In this document: positions 15,689 to 24,029 of the stretch, in pieces
How positions within the stretch are numbered: the first letter of the stretch is position 1
Layout of the letters: each line of letters begins with the position of its first letter
Assembly: GCF_045866565.1 (NCBI RefSeq)
Contig: NZ_BAAFZV010000002.1
Location: 682,001-746,000 of the forward strand
DNA length: 64,000 nt
Origin: Cognatilysobacter claricitrinus
Lineage (GTDB): Bacteria > Pseudomonadota > Gammaproteobacteria > Xanthomonadales > Xanthomonadaceae
Direction of reading: 5' to 3'
Translations under genes and position numbers: made by a program
The notes under the pieces: generated by a model
What the model was told of the DNA's origin: nothing
The model's database searches: none
Seen by the model: the letters and a program-made list of their open reading frames with translations, nothing else

Positions 15689-18274
15689 ATGTCGCAGCAA
15701 ACCACGATTCGCAAGCTCGCCGAACTGGTCAATACGCCGGTCGAGAAGCTGCTGGAACAGCTGGCGGAAGCCGGCATGTCCTTCAGCGGTCCCGATCAGG
15801 TCGTGACCAGCATGGAGAAGGTGAAGCTGCTCGGCTTTCTCAAGCGTGCGCACGGCAAGAGCGATGCGGCGGCCGCCGAGGTCGACGCGCCGAAGAAGAT
15901 CACGCTCAACCGCAGCCGCAAGCAGGAAATCACTGTCGGCGGCGGCAAGGCCAAGCAGACGGTAGACGTCGTCGTCCGCAAGAAGGTCACGCTGGTGCGC
16001 CCGGACGGCAACGGCGCGGGTGGCGAGACCGACGAGCGCTCCGAGATCCTGCGCAAGCTCGAGGAATCGCGCCAGCGCAACCTCGACGAGCAGCAGCGCC
16101 TGGCCGAGTCCGACCGTCGCCGCGCCGAGGAGATCGAGCGCGCGCGCCAGGAGACGGAAGCGGCCGCCCGCGCACGCCTTGAGGCCGAGCGCGCAACCGC
16201 CGCTGCAGCCGAAGGCGAAGCGGAAGTCCGTCGCCCCGCCGCTGCCGGCCATGCGCACGGCCGTCCCGCGCCGCGCGCTGCCGAACCGGCGCGTGCTCCT
16301 GCACACGATCCGAAGCACAAGACGCGCGGCTCGCATGCGATGGTCGCGGGCGTCGAGGACGACGATCGCGCCAGCCGGTTCGCCGGCCAGATGCACCTCA
16401 GCGCCTCCGAGCGCGCCCGTCGTGGCGCCGCCCGTGGCAAGCCGAAGACGCAGCAGCGTCGCCAGCCGGACCAGAGCCGAACGGGTTCGGGCTTCCAGCG
16501 CCCCACTGCGCCGGTGCGCCGCGAGGTCGCGATCGGCGACACGGTGACCGTCGCCGAGCTCGCGCAGAAGCTCGCGCTCAAGGGCGGCGACGTCGTCAAG
16601 GCGCTCTTCAAGATGGGCGTGATGGCGACCATCAACCAGACGGTCGACCACGACACCGCGGTGCTCGTGACCGAGGAGCTCGGCCATACCGCGGTCCGCG
16701 CATCCGAGAACTCGGCCGAGGAACTGCTGATCGCGCATGTCGAGGACGTGCAGGGCGACAAGGCCCCGCGCCCGCCGGTCGTCACGATCATGGGCCACGT
16801 CGACCACGGCAAGACCTCGCTGCTGGACTTCATCCGTCGCACTAAGGTCGCGTCGGGCGAAGCCGGTGGCATCACGCAGCACATCGGCGCGTACCACGTC
16901 GAAACGCCGAAGGGCGTCATCAGCTTCCTCGACACCCCGGGCCACGCCGCGTTCTCCGCGATGCGCGCCCGCGGCGCCAAGCTGACCGACATCGTGGTGC
17001 TGGTCGTTGCGGCCGACGACGGCGTCATGCCGCAGACGGTCGAAGCCGTGCAGCATGCGAAGGCGGCCGGCGTGCCGGTCGTGGTCGCGGTCAACAAGAT
17101 CGACAAGTCCGACGCCGATCCGAGCCGCGTCAAGAACGAATTGCTCGCGTACGACCTCGTCGCCGAGGAATTCGGCGGTGACGTGCAGATGGTCGAGCTG
17201 TCGGCCAAGACCGGCCAGGGCGTCGACGATCTGCTCGATGCGATCTCGCTGCAGGCCGAAGTCCTCGAGCTGCGCGCGGTGCCGACCGGTCGCGCGACCG
17301 GCGTGGTCATCGAGTCGTCGCTCGACAAGGGCCGCGGTCCGGTCGCGACGCTGCTCGTGCAGTCGGGCGAATTGCAGAAGGGCGACTACGTGGTCTGCGG
17401 CGTGCAGTACGGCCGCGTGCGTGCGCTGTTCGACGAGAACGGCCAGCAGGTGCAGTCGGCGGGTCCGTCGATTCCGGTGCAGGTGCTGGGGCTTTCGGGC
17501 GTGCCGGATGCCGGCGACGATCTCGTCGTCGTCGACGACGAACGCCTGGCGAAGGACGTCGCGCAGCAGCGTGACACCAAGCGTCGCGAGCATCGCCTCG
17601 TCGCGCAGCCGGGCAACCGCATGGAAGACATCCTCGCGCAGATGGGCGAGGGCGCCGGCCAGCTGGCGCTGAACCTCGTCGTCAAGGCGGACGTGCAGGG
17701 TTCCGTGCAGGCGCTGCGCGATGCACTGACCGGCCTGTCGAACGAACAGATCCGCATCAACGTGATCGGTTCGGGTGTCGGCGGCATCACCGAGTCGGAC
17801 GCACAGCTCGCAGCGACGTCGAAGGCCACGGTCATCGGCTTCAACGTCCGTGCCGATGCATCGGCGCGCAAGGTCATCGAGAACCAGGGCGTCGACCTGC
17901 GTTACTTCTCGATCATCTACGACGTCATCGACCAGGTGAAGCAGATCGCCTCGGGCGTGCTCGGCGTGGAGATCCGCGAGGAGATCATCGGTACCGCCGA
18001 AGTGCGCGACGTGTTCCGTTCGTCGAAGTTCGGCGCGGTCGCGGGCTGCATGGTCATCGAGGGCGTGGTCAAGCGGAACAAGCCGATCCGCGTGCTCCGC
18101 CAGCAGACGGTCATCTTCGAAGGCGAACTCGAGTCGCTGCGTCGCTTCAAGGAGAACGTCGACGAAGTGCGCACGGGCACCGAATGCGGTATCGGCGTCA
18201 AGGCGTACAACGACGTCAAGCCGGGCGACCAGATCGAATGCTTCGAGCGCATCGAAGTGCAGCGCACGCTGTAA
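15689..18274 (+). CDS. infB: Translation initiation factor IF-2
   Basis: 861 residues. IF-2 is the GTPase that brings initiator fMet-tRNA to the 30S subunit and promotes subunit joining. The N-terminal IF2_N motif (TIRKLAELVNTPVEKLLEQL) is followed by a long charged Arg/Glu/Ala region (~100-290), a second IF2_N-type domain, then the G domain with G1 GHVDHGKTS (369-377), the switch GGITQHIGAY, G3 DTPGH, G4 NKID and G5 SAK. Domains II-IV complete the C-terminus. rbfA starts six bases later. Its cognate initiator tRNA is encoded about 2.5 kb upstream. Confidence 0.97.
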   Translation: MSQQTTIRKLAELVNTPVEKLLEQLAEAGMSFSGPDQVVTSMEKVKLLGFLKRAHGKSDAAAAEVDAPKKITLNRSRKQEITVGGGKAKQTVDVVVRKKVTLVRPDGNGAGGETDERSEILRKLEESRQRNLDEQQRLAESDRRRAEEIERARQETEAAARARLEAERATAAAAEGEAEVRRPAAAGHAHGRPAPRAAEPARAPAHDPKHKTRGSHAMVAGVEDDDRASRFAGQMHLSASERARRGAARGKPKTQQRRQPDQSRTGSGFQRPTAPVRREVAIGDTVTVAELAQKLALKGGDVVKALFKMGVMATINQTVDHDTAVLVTEELGHTAVRASENSAEELLIAHVEDVQGDKAPRPPVVTIMGHVDHGKTSLLDFIRRTKVASGEAGGITQHIGAYHVETPKGVISFLDTPGHAAFSAMRARGAKLTDIVVLVVAADDGVMPQTVEAVQHAKAAGVPVVVAVNKIDKSDADPSRVKNELLAYDLVAEEFGGDVQMVELSAKTGQGVDDLLDAISLQAEVLELRAVPTGRATGVVIESSLDKGRGPVATLLVQSGELQKGDYVVCGVQYGRVRALFDENGQQVQSAGPSIPVQVLGLSGVPDAGDDLVVVDDERLAKDVAQQRDTKRREHRLVAQPGNRMEDILAQMGEGAGQLALNLVVKADVQGSVQALRDALTGLSNEQIRINVIGSGVGGITESDAQLAATSKATVIGFNVRADASARKVIENQGVDLRYFSIIYDVIDQVKQIASGVLGVEIREEIIGTAEVRDVFRSSKFGAVAGCMVIEGVVKRNKPIRVLRQQTVIFEGELESLRRFKENVDEVRTGTECGIGVKAYNDVKPGDQIECFERIEVQRTL

Positions 18275-18280
18275 TCGACG

Positions 18281-18676
18281 ATGCCTTCGAAGAGCTTCCA
18301 TCGCACCGATCGCGTTTCCGCCCAGCTCCGTCGCGAGCTGGGCACCCTCGTGCACGAAGCCGTGCGCGAGTTGGGCCTGCCGTCGGTCAGCGTGTCCGAC
18401 GTCGAGGTCACGCGTGACATGGCCCACGCCAAGGTGTTCGTCACCGCGCTGCAGCCCGAGCGCGCCGACGAGGCCATGAAGGGGCTGAAAGAGGCGGCCA
18501 AGCAGATCCGTTACGAGCTCGCTCGAGCGATGAAGCTGCGGCACGTACCGGAACTGCATTTCCATTACGACGCTTCGTTCGATCGCGGCGAACGCATCGA
18601 CCAGTTGCTGCAGGCGAATCCGCCGCTCGAAGACACGCCCGGTCCCGACGACGCTGCGGCACCGCGCGACGCCTGA
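18281..18676 (+). CDS. rbfA: 30S ribosome-binding factor RbfA
   Basis: 131 residues. RbfA is a KH-like cold-shock assembly factor that binds the 30S neck during 16S 5'-end maturation. The conserved RVSAQLRRELGTLVHEAV start, the VSVSDVEVTRDMAHAKVFV strand-helix region and the LRHVPELHFHYD motif are all present. The tail after residue ~115 is acidic. It is tightly packed between infB (6 bases) and truB (10 bases). Confidence 0.96.
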   Translation: MPSKSFHRTDRVSAQLRRELGTLVHEAVRELGLPSVSVSDVEVTRDMAHAKVFVTALQPERADEAMKGLKEAAKQIRYELARAMKLRHVPELHFHYDASFDRGERIDQLLQANPPLEDTPGPDDAAAPRDA

Positions 18677-18686
18677 GCGACGCCCG

Positions 18687-19670
18687 GTGAACGGCAAGAC
18701 GCGATTCCGTCGACTCGACGGCATCCTGCTGCTCGACAAGCCCGCGGGCATGAGCTCGAATCAGGCGCTGCAGCGCGTCCGCCATCTGTTCCGCGCTGAA
18801 AAAGGCGGGCATACCGGCAGCCTCGATCCGCTCGCGACCGGCCTTCTGCCCGTCTGTTTCGGCGAGGCGACCAAGATCGCGGGACTGCTGCTCGGTGCGC
18901 GCAAGGCGTACGAGACGGTCGCGCGACTGGGAGTGACCACCGATACCGACGATGCCGACGGCGCCGTGTTGCGCGAGCGACCCGTGCCGCCGCTCGACGA
19001 TGCGGCGATCGAAGCCGCGATGTCGGCATTCCAGGGACGCATCCGCCAACGCGCGCCCATCTACTCAGCGCTGAAGCAGGGCGGGGAACCGATGTATGCG
19101 CGCGCGCGGCGCGGCGAGACCGTCGAAGCGCCCGAGCGCGATGTCGACGTCGCGTCGTTCCGGCTTCTCGAGCGGACGGGCGATGGGCTGCGGCTCGCGG
19201 TCGAATGCGGCTCCGGAACGTACGTGCGCAGCCTCGTACGCGATCTTGGCGAAACGCTCGGCTGCGGCGCGCACGTCGCGGTGCTGCGGCGGGTCTGGGT
19301 CGACCCGTTCCGGTCGCCACGCATGTGGACGCTCGACGCGCTGCAGGCGCTTGCGGCCGACGGCGAGGCGGCGCTGGATGGATGCCTGATCTCGATCGAA
19401 AATGCCTTGGCGCACCGGCCACATATCGCGCTCGACGCCGACGAGTGCCGCCGCTTCGGATACGGCCAGTCGATCGAGTTGTCGCAAGCGGCCGTTGCGG
19501 GCGTGCCTGCTGTCTCGACGACAGCGGCCTCCAGCGCCGCGGCGCACGGTGATGCGGATCTGCTGGTCGTGACTGGCGCCGCGGGTCGCGTTTTGGGCCT
19601 TGCGAATATCGAGGGCCAACGGCTGCGTCCGCAGCGGCTTTTCAGTTGGGCGTCGACGCCCGCCGCTTAG
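18687..19670 (+). CDS. truB: tRNA pseudouridine(55) synthase TruB
   Basis: 327 residues from a GTG start (no ATG fits the family's N-terminus better). TruB makes pseudouridine 55 in the T loop of tRNAs. The catalytic aspartate is Asp47 in GHTGSLDPLATGLLP, and the family motifs LLLDKPAGMSSN and SGTYVRSLVRDLGE are present. The C-terminal part (from about 255) corresponds to the PUA-like tail and is somewhat diverged and alanine-rich. It is the last gene of the rimP-nusA-infB-rbfA-truB run. Confidence 0.96.
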   Translation: MNGKTRFRRLDGILLLDKPAGMSSNQALQRVRHLFRAEKGGHTGSLDPLATGLLPVCFGEATKIAGLLLGARKAYETVARLGVTTDTDDADGAVLRERPVPPLDDAAIEAAMSAFQGRIRQRAPIYSALKQGGEPMYARARRGETVEAPERDVDVASFRLLERTGDGLRLAVECGSGTYVRSLVRDLGETLGCGAHVAVLRRVWVDPFRSPRMWTLDALQALAADGEAALDGCLISIENALAHRPHIALDADECRRFGYGQSIELSQAAVAGVPAVSTTAASSAAAHGDADLLVVTGAAGRVLGLANIEGQRLRPQRLFSWASTPAA

Positions 19671-19690
19671 CGGTCCGCGCACATTTCGCC

Positions 19691-19719
19691 TTGTTGGGGT
19701 CGACCCCCGCGGCTACAAT
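19691..19719 (+). promoter_or_regulatory. Sigma70-type promoter for rpsO
   Basis: TTGTTG (19691-19696), 17-base spacer, TACAAT (19714-19719). It lies 20 bases after the truB stop and gives an mRNA leader of about 105 bases before rpsO. Confidence 0.65.
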
Positions 19720-19831
19720 ACGCGCGCCCTTTCGGGCACCCCCTTATTTCACCCGGCGGACCATGTGGTGCGTCAGCGCGGTAATTCCGTCGCCGATCGC
19801 GTCTGCAGGTCCCGCGTCTCAAGGAAAAATG
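19720..19831 (+). promoter_or_regulatory. Structured rpsO leader, possible S15 autoregulatory site
   Basis: The leader holds a hairpin GCCC-TTTC-GGGC (19726-19737) and a second stem-loop (GCGCGG ... CCGTCGC around TAATT), ending with AAGGA seven bases before the rpsO ATG. S15 represses its own mRNA through leader structures in several bacterial groups; that this leader does so is inference. Confidence 0.35.
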
Positions 19832-20092
19832 ATGTCCCTCGATACCTCCAAGATCATCGGCGAGCACGCCCGCGGCACCAACGACACGGGTTCGCCGGAA
19901 GTGCAGGTCGCCCTGCTCACCGCGCGCATCGAGCAGCTGACCGGCCACTTCAAGATCCACAAGCAGGATCACCACAGCCGTCGTGGCCTGCTGCAGATGG
20001 TCAACCGCCGTCGCAGCCTGCTCGACTACCTGAAGCGCAAAGATAACGAGCGCTACAAGGCCCTGATCGAAAAGCTCGGTCTGCGCCGCTAA
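19832..20092 (+). CDS. rpsO: 30S ribosomal protein S15 (uS15)
   Basis: 86 residues. Two adjacent in-frame ATGs exist (19829 and 19832); the second has the better spacing to AAGGA at 19821 and gives the normal MSLDTSK start. S15 is a primary 16S rRNA-binding protein of the 30S platform. The signature HKQDHHSRRGLLQMVNRRR and the C-terminal YLKRKDNERYKALIEKLGLR are intact. It has its own promoter and terminator and precedes pnp, as in E. coli. Confidence 0.98.
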   Translation: MSLDTSKIIGEHARGTNDTGSPEVQVALLTARIEQLTGHFKIHKQDHHSRRGLLQMVNRRRSLLDYLKRKDNERYKALIEKLGLRR

Positions 20093-20102
20093 AGCAATCC
20101 CG

Positions 20103-20136
20103 ACCGCGGCGCAGTGATGCGCCGCGGTTCGTTTTT
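20103..20136 (+). terminator. Intrinsic terminator between rpsO and pnp
   Basis: 10-bp stem ACCGCGGCGC / GCGCCGCGGT with a six-base loop, followed by TCGTTTTT. It is placed like the rpsO terminator of E. coli and would allow partial read-through into pnp. Confidence 0.85.
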
Positions 20137-20207
20137 GGGTAACAAAAAGCAGTACGGCCGGGGCAGGGGCTCCGGACGAAACCAAGCGACACAAGGGAAC
20201 ACACAAC

Positions 20208-22316
20208 GTGGCGAAAATTACCAAGACCTTCCAGTACGGCGCCCACCAGGTCACGCTGGAGACCGGCGAAATTGCCCGCCAGGCGGGCGGCGCGGTCCTC
20301 GTGAAGATGGACGACACCGTGGTGCTCGTTTCGGCCGTTGCGGCCAAGACGGCACGTGAAGGCCAGGACTTCTTCCCGCTCACCGTCGACTACCAGGAGC
20401 GTTTCTACGCCGGTGGTCGCATCCCGGGCGGGTTCTTCAAGCGCGAAGGCCGCCAGACGGAGAAGGAGACGCTGATCTCGCGCCTCATCGACCGTCCGAT
20501 CCGCCCGCTCTTCCCGGAAGAGTTCAAGAACGAAGTCCAGATCATCGCCACCGTGGTCTCGATGAACCCGGAGGTCGACGGTGACATCCCCGCGATGCTC
20601 GGCGCGTCCGCCGCGCTCGCGCTCACCGGCGCCCCGTTCCAGGGCCCGATCGGCGCCGCGAAGGTCGGTTACATCAACGGCCAGTACGTGCTGAACCCGA
20701 CCGCCGCGCAGCTGAAGGAATCGGCGCTTGAACTCGTCGTCGCGGGTACGAAGGACGCGGTGTTGATGGTCGAATCCGAAGCCGACGTGCTCTCGGAAGA
20801 CGTGATGCTCGGCGCCGTGATGTTCGGTCACCAGGCGCAGCAGATCGCGATCAACGCGATCAACGAACTCGTTGCCGAAGCCGGCACGCAGTCGTGGAAC
20901 TGGGAAGCGCCCGCCAAGAACGAGTCGATGATCGACGCGCTGCGCAACGCTATTGGCGATCGCCTTGGCGCTGCGTACCAGATCGTCAACAAGGCCGACC
21001 GTCGCACGTCGATCCAGACGCTGAAGAAGGCCGCGCTCGAGATGCTGCAGCCGCACGTCGAGTCGAACGGCTGGAACGTCGGTGACGTGTCGAAGGAATT
21101 CGGCGAGCAGGAATACCAGACGATGCGCAACTCGGTGCTCCGCACCCGCAAGCGCATCGACGGCCGCGACCTGACCACGGTCCGCCCGATCACCTCGCGC
21201 GTCGGCGTGCTGCCGCGTACGCACGGCTCGGCGTTGTTCACGCGTGGCGAAACGCAGGCGCTCGTGGTCGCGACGCTCGGCACCGCGCGCGATGGCCAGA
21301 TCATCGACGCCGTCTCGGGCGAGTACAAGGAACACTTCCTGTTCCATTACAACTTCCCGCCCTATTCGGTGGGCGAGACTGGCCGCATGATGGGCCCGAA
21401 GCGTCGCGAGATCGGCCACGGCCGCCTCGCCAAGCGCGGCATCCTCGCCGTCATGCCGACGATGGAAGAGTTCCCGTACACGATCCGCGTCGTGTCCGAG
21501 ATCACCGAGTCGAACGGTTCGTCGTCGATGGCGTCGGTCTGCGGTTCGTCGCTGGCGCTGATGGACGCGGGCGTGCCGATCAAGGCGCCGGTCGCGGGCA
21601 TCGCGATGGGCCTGATCAAGGAAGGCAACGACTTCGCCGTGCTGTCCGACATCCTTGGTGACGAGGACCACCTCGGCGACATGGACTTCAAGGTGGCCGG
21701 TACGTCGGAGGGCATCACCGCCCTGCAGATGGACATCAAGATCCAGGGCATCACCGAAGAGATCATGAAGGTCGCGCTCGCCCAGGCGAAGGAAGGCCGT
21801 CTGCATATCCTCGGTGAGATGGCCAGCGCGCTGACCACGCCGCGTACCGAGCTGTCCGAGTACGCGCCGCGCCTGCTGACCATGAAGATCCACCCGGACA
21901 AGATCCGCGAAGTGATCGGCAAGGGTGGCGCGACGATCCAGTCGATCACCAAGGAAACCGGCACGCAGATCGACATTCAGGACGACGGCACGATCGTCAT
22001 CGCCTCGGTCAACGCCGCCGCCGCGCAGGCCGCGAAGGCGCGCATCGACCAGATCGTCTCCGACGTCGAGCCGGGCCGCATCTACGAAGGCAAGGTCGCG
22101 AAGATCATGGACTTCGGTGCGTTCGTGACCATCCTGCCGGGCAAGGACGGCCTGGTGCACGTGTCGCAGATCTCCAACGAGCGCGTCGAGAAGGTGTCCG
22201 ACAAGCTCAAGGAAGGCGACGTGGTGAAGGTCAAGGTGCTGGAAGTCGACAAGCAGGGCCGCATCCGCCTGTCGATGAAGGCCGTCGAGGAAGGCGAGGG
22301 CGTGTCGGCGGAGTAA
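20208..22316 (+). CDS. pnp: Polyribonucleotide nucleotidyltransferase (PNPase)
   Basis: 702 residues from a GTG start with AAGGGA ten bases upstream. PNPase is a phosphorolytic 3'-5' exoribonuclease. Order of domains: RNase PH 1 (with the FYAGGRIPGGFFKREGR motif), helical linker, RNase PH 2 (with MASVCGSSLALMDAGVPI and the catalytic DILGDEDHLGDMDFKVAG region), KH (IREVIGKGGATIQSITKETG) and S1 (YEGKVAKIMDFGAFVTILPG). Length and motifs are those of an active enzyme. Its 5' region lies between the rpsO terminator and the start codon. Confidence 0.98.
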   Translation: MAKITKTFQYGAHQVTLETGEIARQAGGAVLVKMDDTVVLVSAVAAKTAREGQDFFPLTVDYQERFYAGGRIPGGFFKREGRQTEKETLISRLIDRPIRPLFPEEFKNEVQIIATVVSMNPEVDGDIPAMLGASAALALTGAPFQGPIGAAKVGYINGQYVLNPTAAQLKESALELVVAGTKDAVLMVESEADVLSEDVMLGAVMFGHQAQQIAINAINELVAEAGTQSWNWEAPAKNESMIDALRNAIGDRLGAAYQIVNKADRRTSIQTLKKAALEMLQPHVESNGWNVGDVSKEFGEQEYQTMRNSVLRTRKRIDGRDLTTVRPITSRVGVLPRTHGSALFTRGETQALVVATLGTARDGQIIDAVSGEYKEHFLFHYNFPPYSVGETGRMMGPKRREIGHGRLAKRGILAVMPTMEEFPYTIRVVSEITESNGSSSMASVCGSSLALMDAGVPIKAPVAGIAMGLIKEGNDFAVLSDILGDEDHLGDMDFKVAGTSEGITALQMDIKIQGITEEIMKVALAQAKEGRLHILGEMASALTTPRTELSEYAPRLLTMKIHPDKIREVIGKGGATIQSITKETGTQIDIQDDGTIVIASVNAAAAQAAKARIDQIVSDVEPGRIYEGKVAKIMDFGAFVTILPGKDGLVHVSQISNERVEKVSDKLKEGDVVKVKVLEVDKQGRIRLSMKAVEEGEGVSAE

Positions 22317-22343
22317 TCACCGCGGTCATCGCTGGACTTTGAG

Positions 22344-22370
22344 AAAGCGGGCTTCGGCCCGCTTTTTCTT
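22344..22370 (+). terminator. Intrinsic terminator of pnp
   Basis: Nine-bp stem AAAGCGGGC / GCCCGCTTT closed by a TTCG tetraloop and followed by a T-rich run. The ~180 bases from here to the DUF1501 stop contain nothing recognisable. Confidence 0.88.
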
Positions 22371-22549
22371 TGGGCGACGTCGCGACGCTTGCGAGTCGTT
22401 CGGGTTGCGCGTCGCCAACCGCGTGTGTGGCAGGAGCAAAGGCATTTCGCACGCTTCAACGCACGAAACGCTACCGAAACCTCGACAGAAGCCAGTGAGG
22501 TCAACCGCTAAGACGCGTGGATTCTCCGCGGCCGCGTGCCCGCGATCAA

Positions 22550-24019
22550 TCAGAACATTCGACGCAACACCTGATCACGTACCGATCCACCACGTGCCCG
22601 AAGGCTCTGTTCGATCGCGATGTCCTGCTCGCTCTGCATCGGTTGTGTCGACGCGTCGACCGCACTGGCCGACGAACTTGCTTTCATCGGTGCCATCGCT
22701 GCGGTCATATCCGCGCCCTGCATGATCCCGAGCGGCGTGTACCCGCTGTAGCCGGGGAAGACGGTCGACAGGTTGTTGTTGCCCATGCGGCGGATGAGGA
22801 TCTCCGACACCACGCGACGGTAGTCGGTCGTCACCGGCAGGTCGCCGTTCGCCGCGGCGATCACCGTGTCGGTCAACCCGGGCCACTGGCCGTAGAAACG
22901 TCGACCGTTGACCGCCCCGCCCATCACCAGCATCGGGTTGCCGTAGCCGTGGTCCGTTCCGCCTGCGGCGTTCTGGCGCATGCGTCGGCCGAACTCCGAC
23001 ATCACGATGGTGGTGACGCGACCCGCATTGCCGTTCGCTTCGAGCTCCGCCTGGAATGCCGAGAGCGCCTGCGAGAGTTCGGCGATCTTGTTCTGGTAGT
23101 AGTGATAGCCCGAGCCCGCGGTGCCCTGCGCGTCGTGCGTGTCCCAGCCGCCGAGGTCGACCGCCGCGTAGCGCAGGCCGACGCCGAACTTGATCGACTG
23201 CGCAACCGTCCACAGCTCGTTGCCGATCTGTGTGCTCGGCCACGTCGACGGCAGCGCGCCGTAGGGCTGTGCCGCGACCACGCGCAAGGCCTGTTCGGCG
23301 AGCGCGCCATTGCTTTCGAGTGCCGTCTGCCCGCTCCACATCTGATTGAGCGTTTCCTGCATGCCGACCAGGCCGGCCGGCGAATCCGAGCGCGTCTTCA
23401 TCCACGCCCAGTTGCCGAGGTTGAGCTGGAAGTCGGTCGGGCTGTCCATGGTGATGGCGCGCGTCGTGCCATTGAGCGACACCGGCTCGCGCGGCATGCA
23501 GGCGAGCGCCGCCATGCTCGAGCCCGCGATGTTCCCCTGCGTGGCGATCGCACGCGCCATCCAGCCCGTGTTGAGCCCGCGCGCGACGCCCTGTTCGATC
23601 GCCATCTGCGCGTCGAAGTGGCTGCGCGATGCGGATGTCGCAAGGCCCGCGGCGTGCACGATCGCTACGCGTCCCGCGTTCCAAAGGTCGCGCAGTCCGG
23701 TCGCCGATGGATGCAGGCCGAAGCTGCTGCCGCTGCCGTCGCTGTACGTGAGCGGCAACGCACCGTAGGTACCGCTCGCGGCGATGTTGAGATTCGGGCG
23801 CACCGACTCGTAGTAGGCGCGATCGCTGCTGCCGAGCGGCACGACGAAGTTGAGCCCGTCCATCGCGCCGCGCAGGAACAGCATGACGACGACATCGCCG
23901 TCGCTGGCGGCGGCGCGTGCGTCGTTGCCGAAGATGAGGCGCGGGCCGACCGCGGTGGCCGCGGCGCTCGCGCAGACGCCCTTGAGGAACTGGCGACGGG
24001 TGAATTGTGGCGTATGCAT
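22550..24019 (-). CDS. Tat-exported DUF1501 family protein
   Basis: 489 residues. The N-terminus has a twin-arginine signal (TRRQFLKG, Arg8-Arg9) and a short hydrophobic stretch ending near residue 35, so the protein should be exported folded to the periplasm, possibly with a cofactor. The rest matches DUF1501, a family distantly related to the alkaline phosphatase/sulfatase fold; motifs seen include FLRGAMDGLNFVVPLG, VDLGGWDTHD and EFGRRMRQN, with potential metal ligands (Asp/His) in the last two. Substrate is unknown. It lies ten bases downstream of the DUF1800 gene and is surely co-transcribed with it. Family assignment is confident; function is not. Confidence 0.85.
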   Translation of the reverse strand: MHTPQFTRRQFLKGVCASAAATAVGPRLIFGNDARAAASDGDVVVMLFLRGAMDGLNFVVPLGSSDRAYYESVRPNLNIAASGTYGALPLTYSDGSGSSFGLHPSATGLRDLWNAGRVAIVHAAGLATSASRSHFDAQMAIEQGVARGLNTGWMARAIATQGNIAGSSMAALACMPREPVSLNGTTRAITMDSPTDFQLNLGNWAWMKTRSDSPAGLVGMQETLNQMWSGQTALESNGALAEQALRVVAAQPYGALPSTWPSTQIGNELWTVAQSIKFGVGLRYAAVDLGGWDTHDAQGTAGSGYHYYQNKIAELSQALSAFQAELEANGNAGRVTTIVMSEFGRRMRQNAAGGTDHGYGNPMLVMGGAVNGRRFYGQWPGLTDTVIAAANGDLPVTTDYRRVVSEILIRRMGNNNLSTVFPGYSGYTPLGIMQGADMTAAMAPMKASSSASAVDASTQPMQSEQDIAIEQSLRARGGSVRDQVLRRMF

Positions 24020-24029
24020 GGCGTCGCCC

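Noticed and set aside
13676..18751. A very long open frame on the minus strand opposite nusA, infB and rbfA (nearly 1700 codons).
   Set aside because: It is a by-product of high GC and codon bias in the + strand genes; the translation is a His/Arg/Asp-rich string with no family resemblance and no ribosome binding site.
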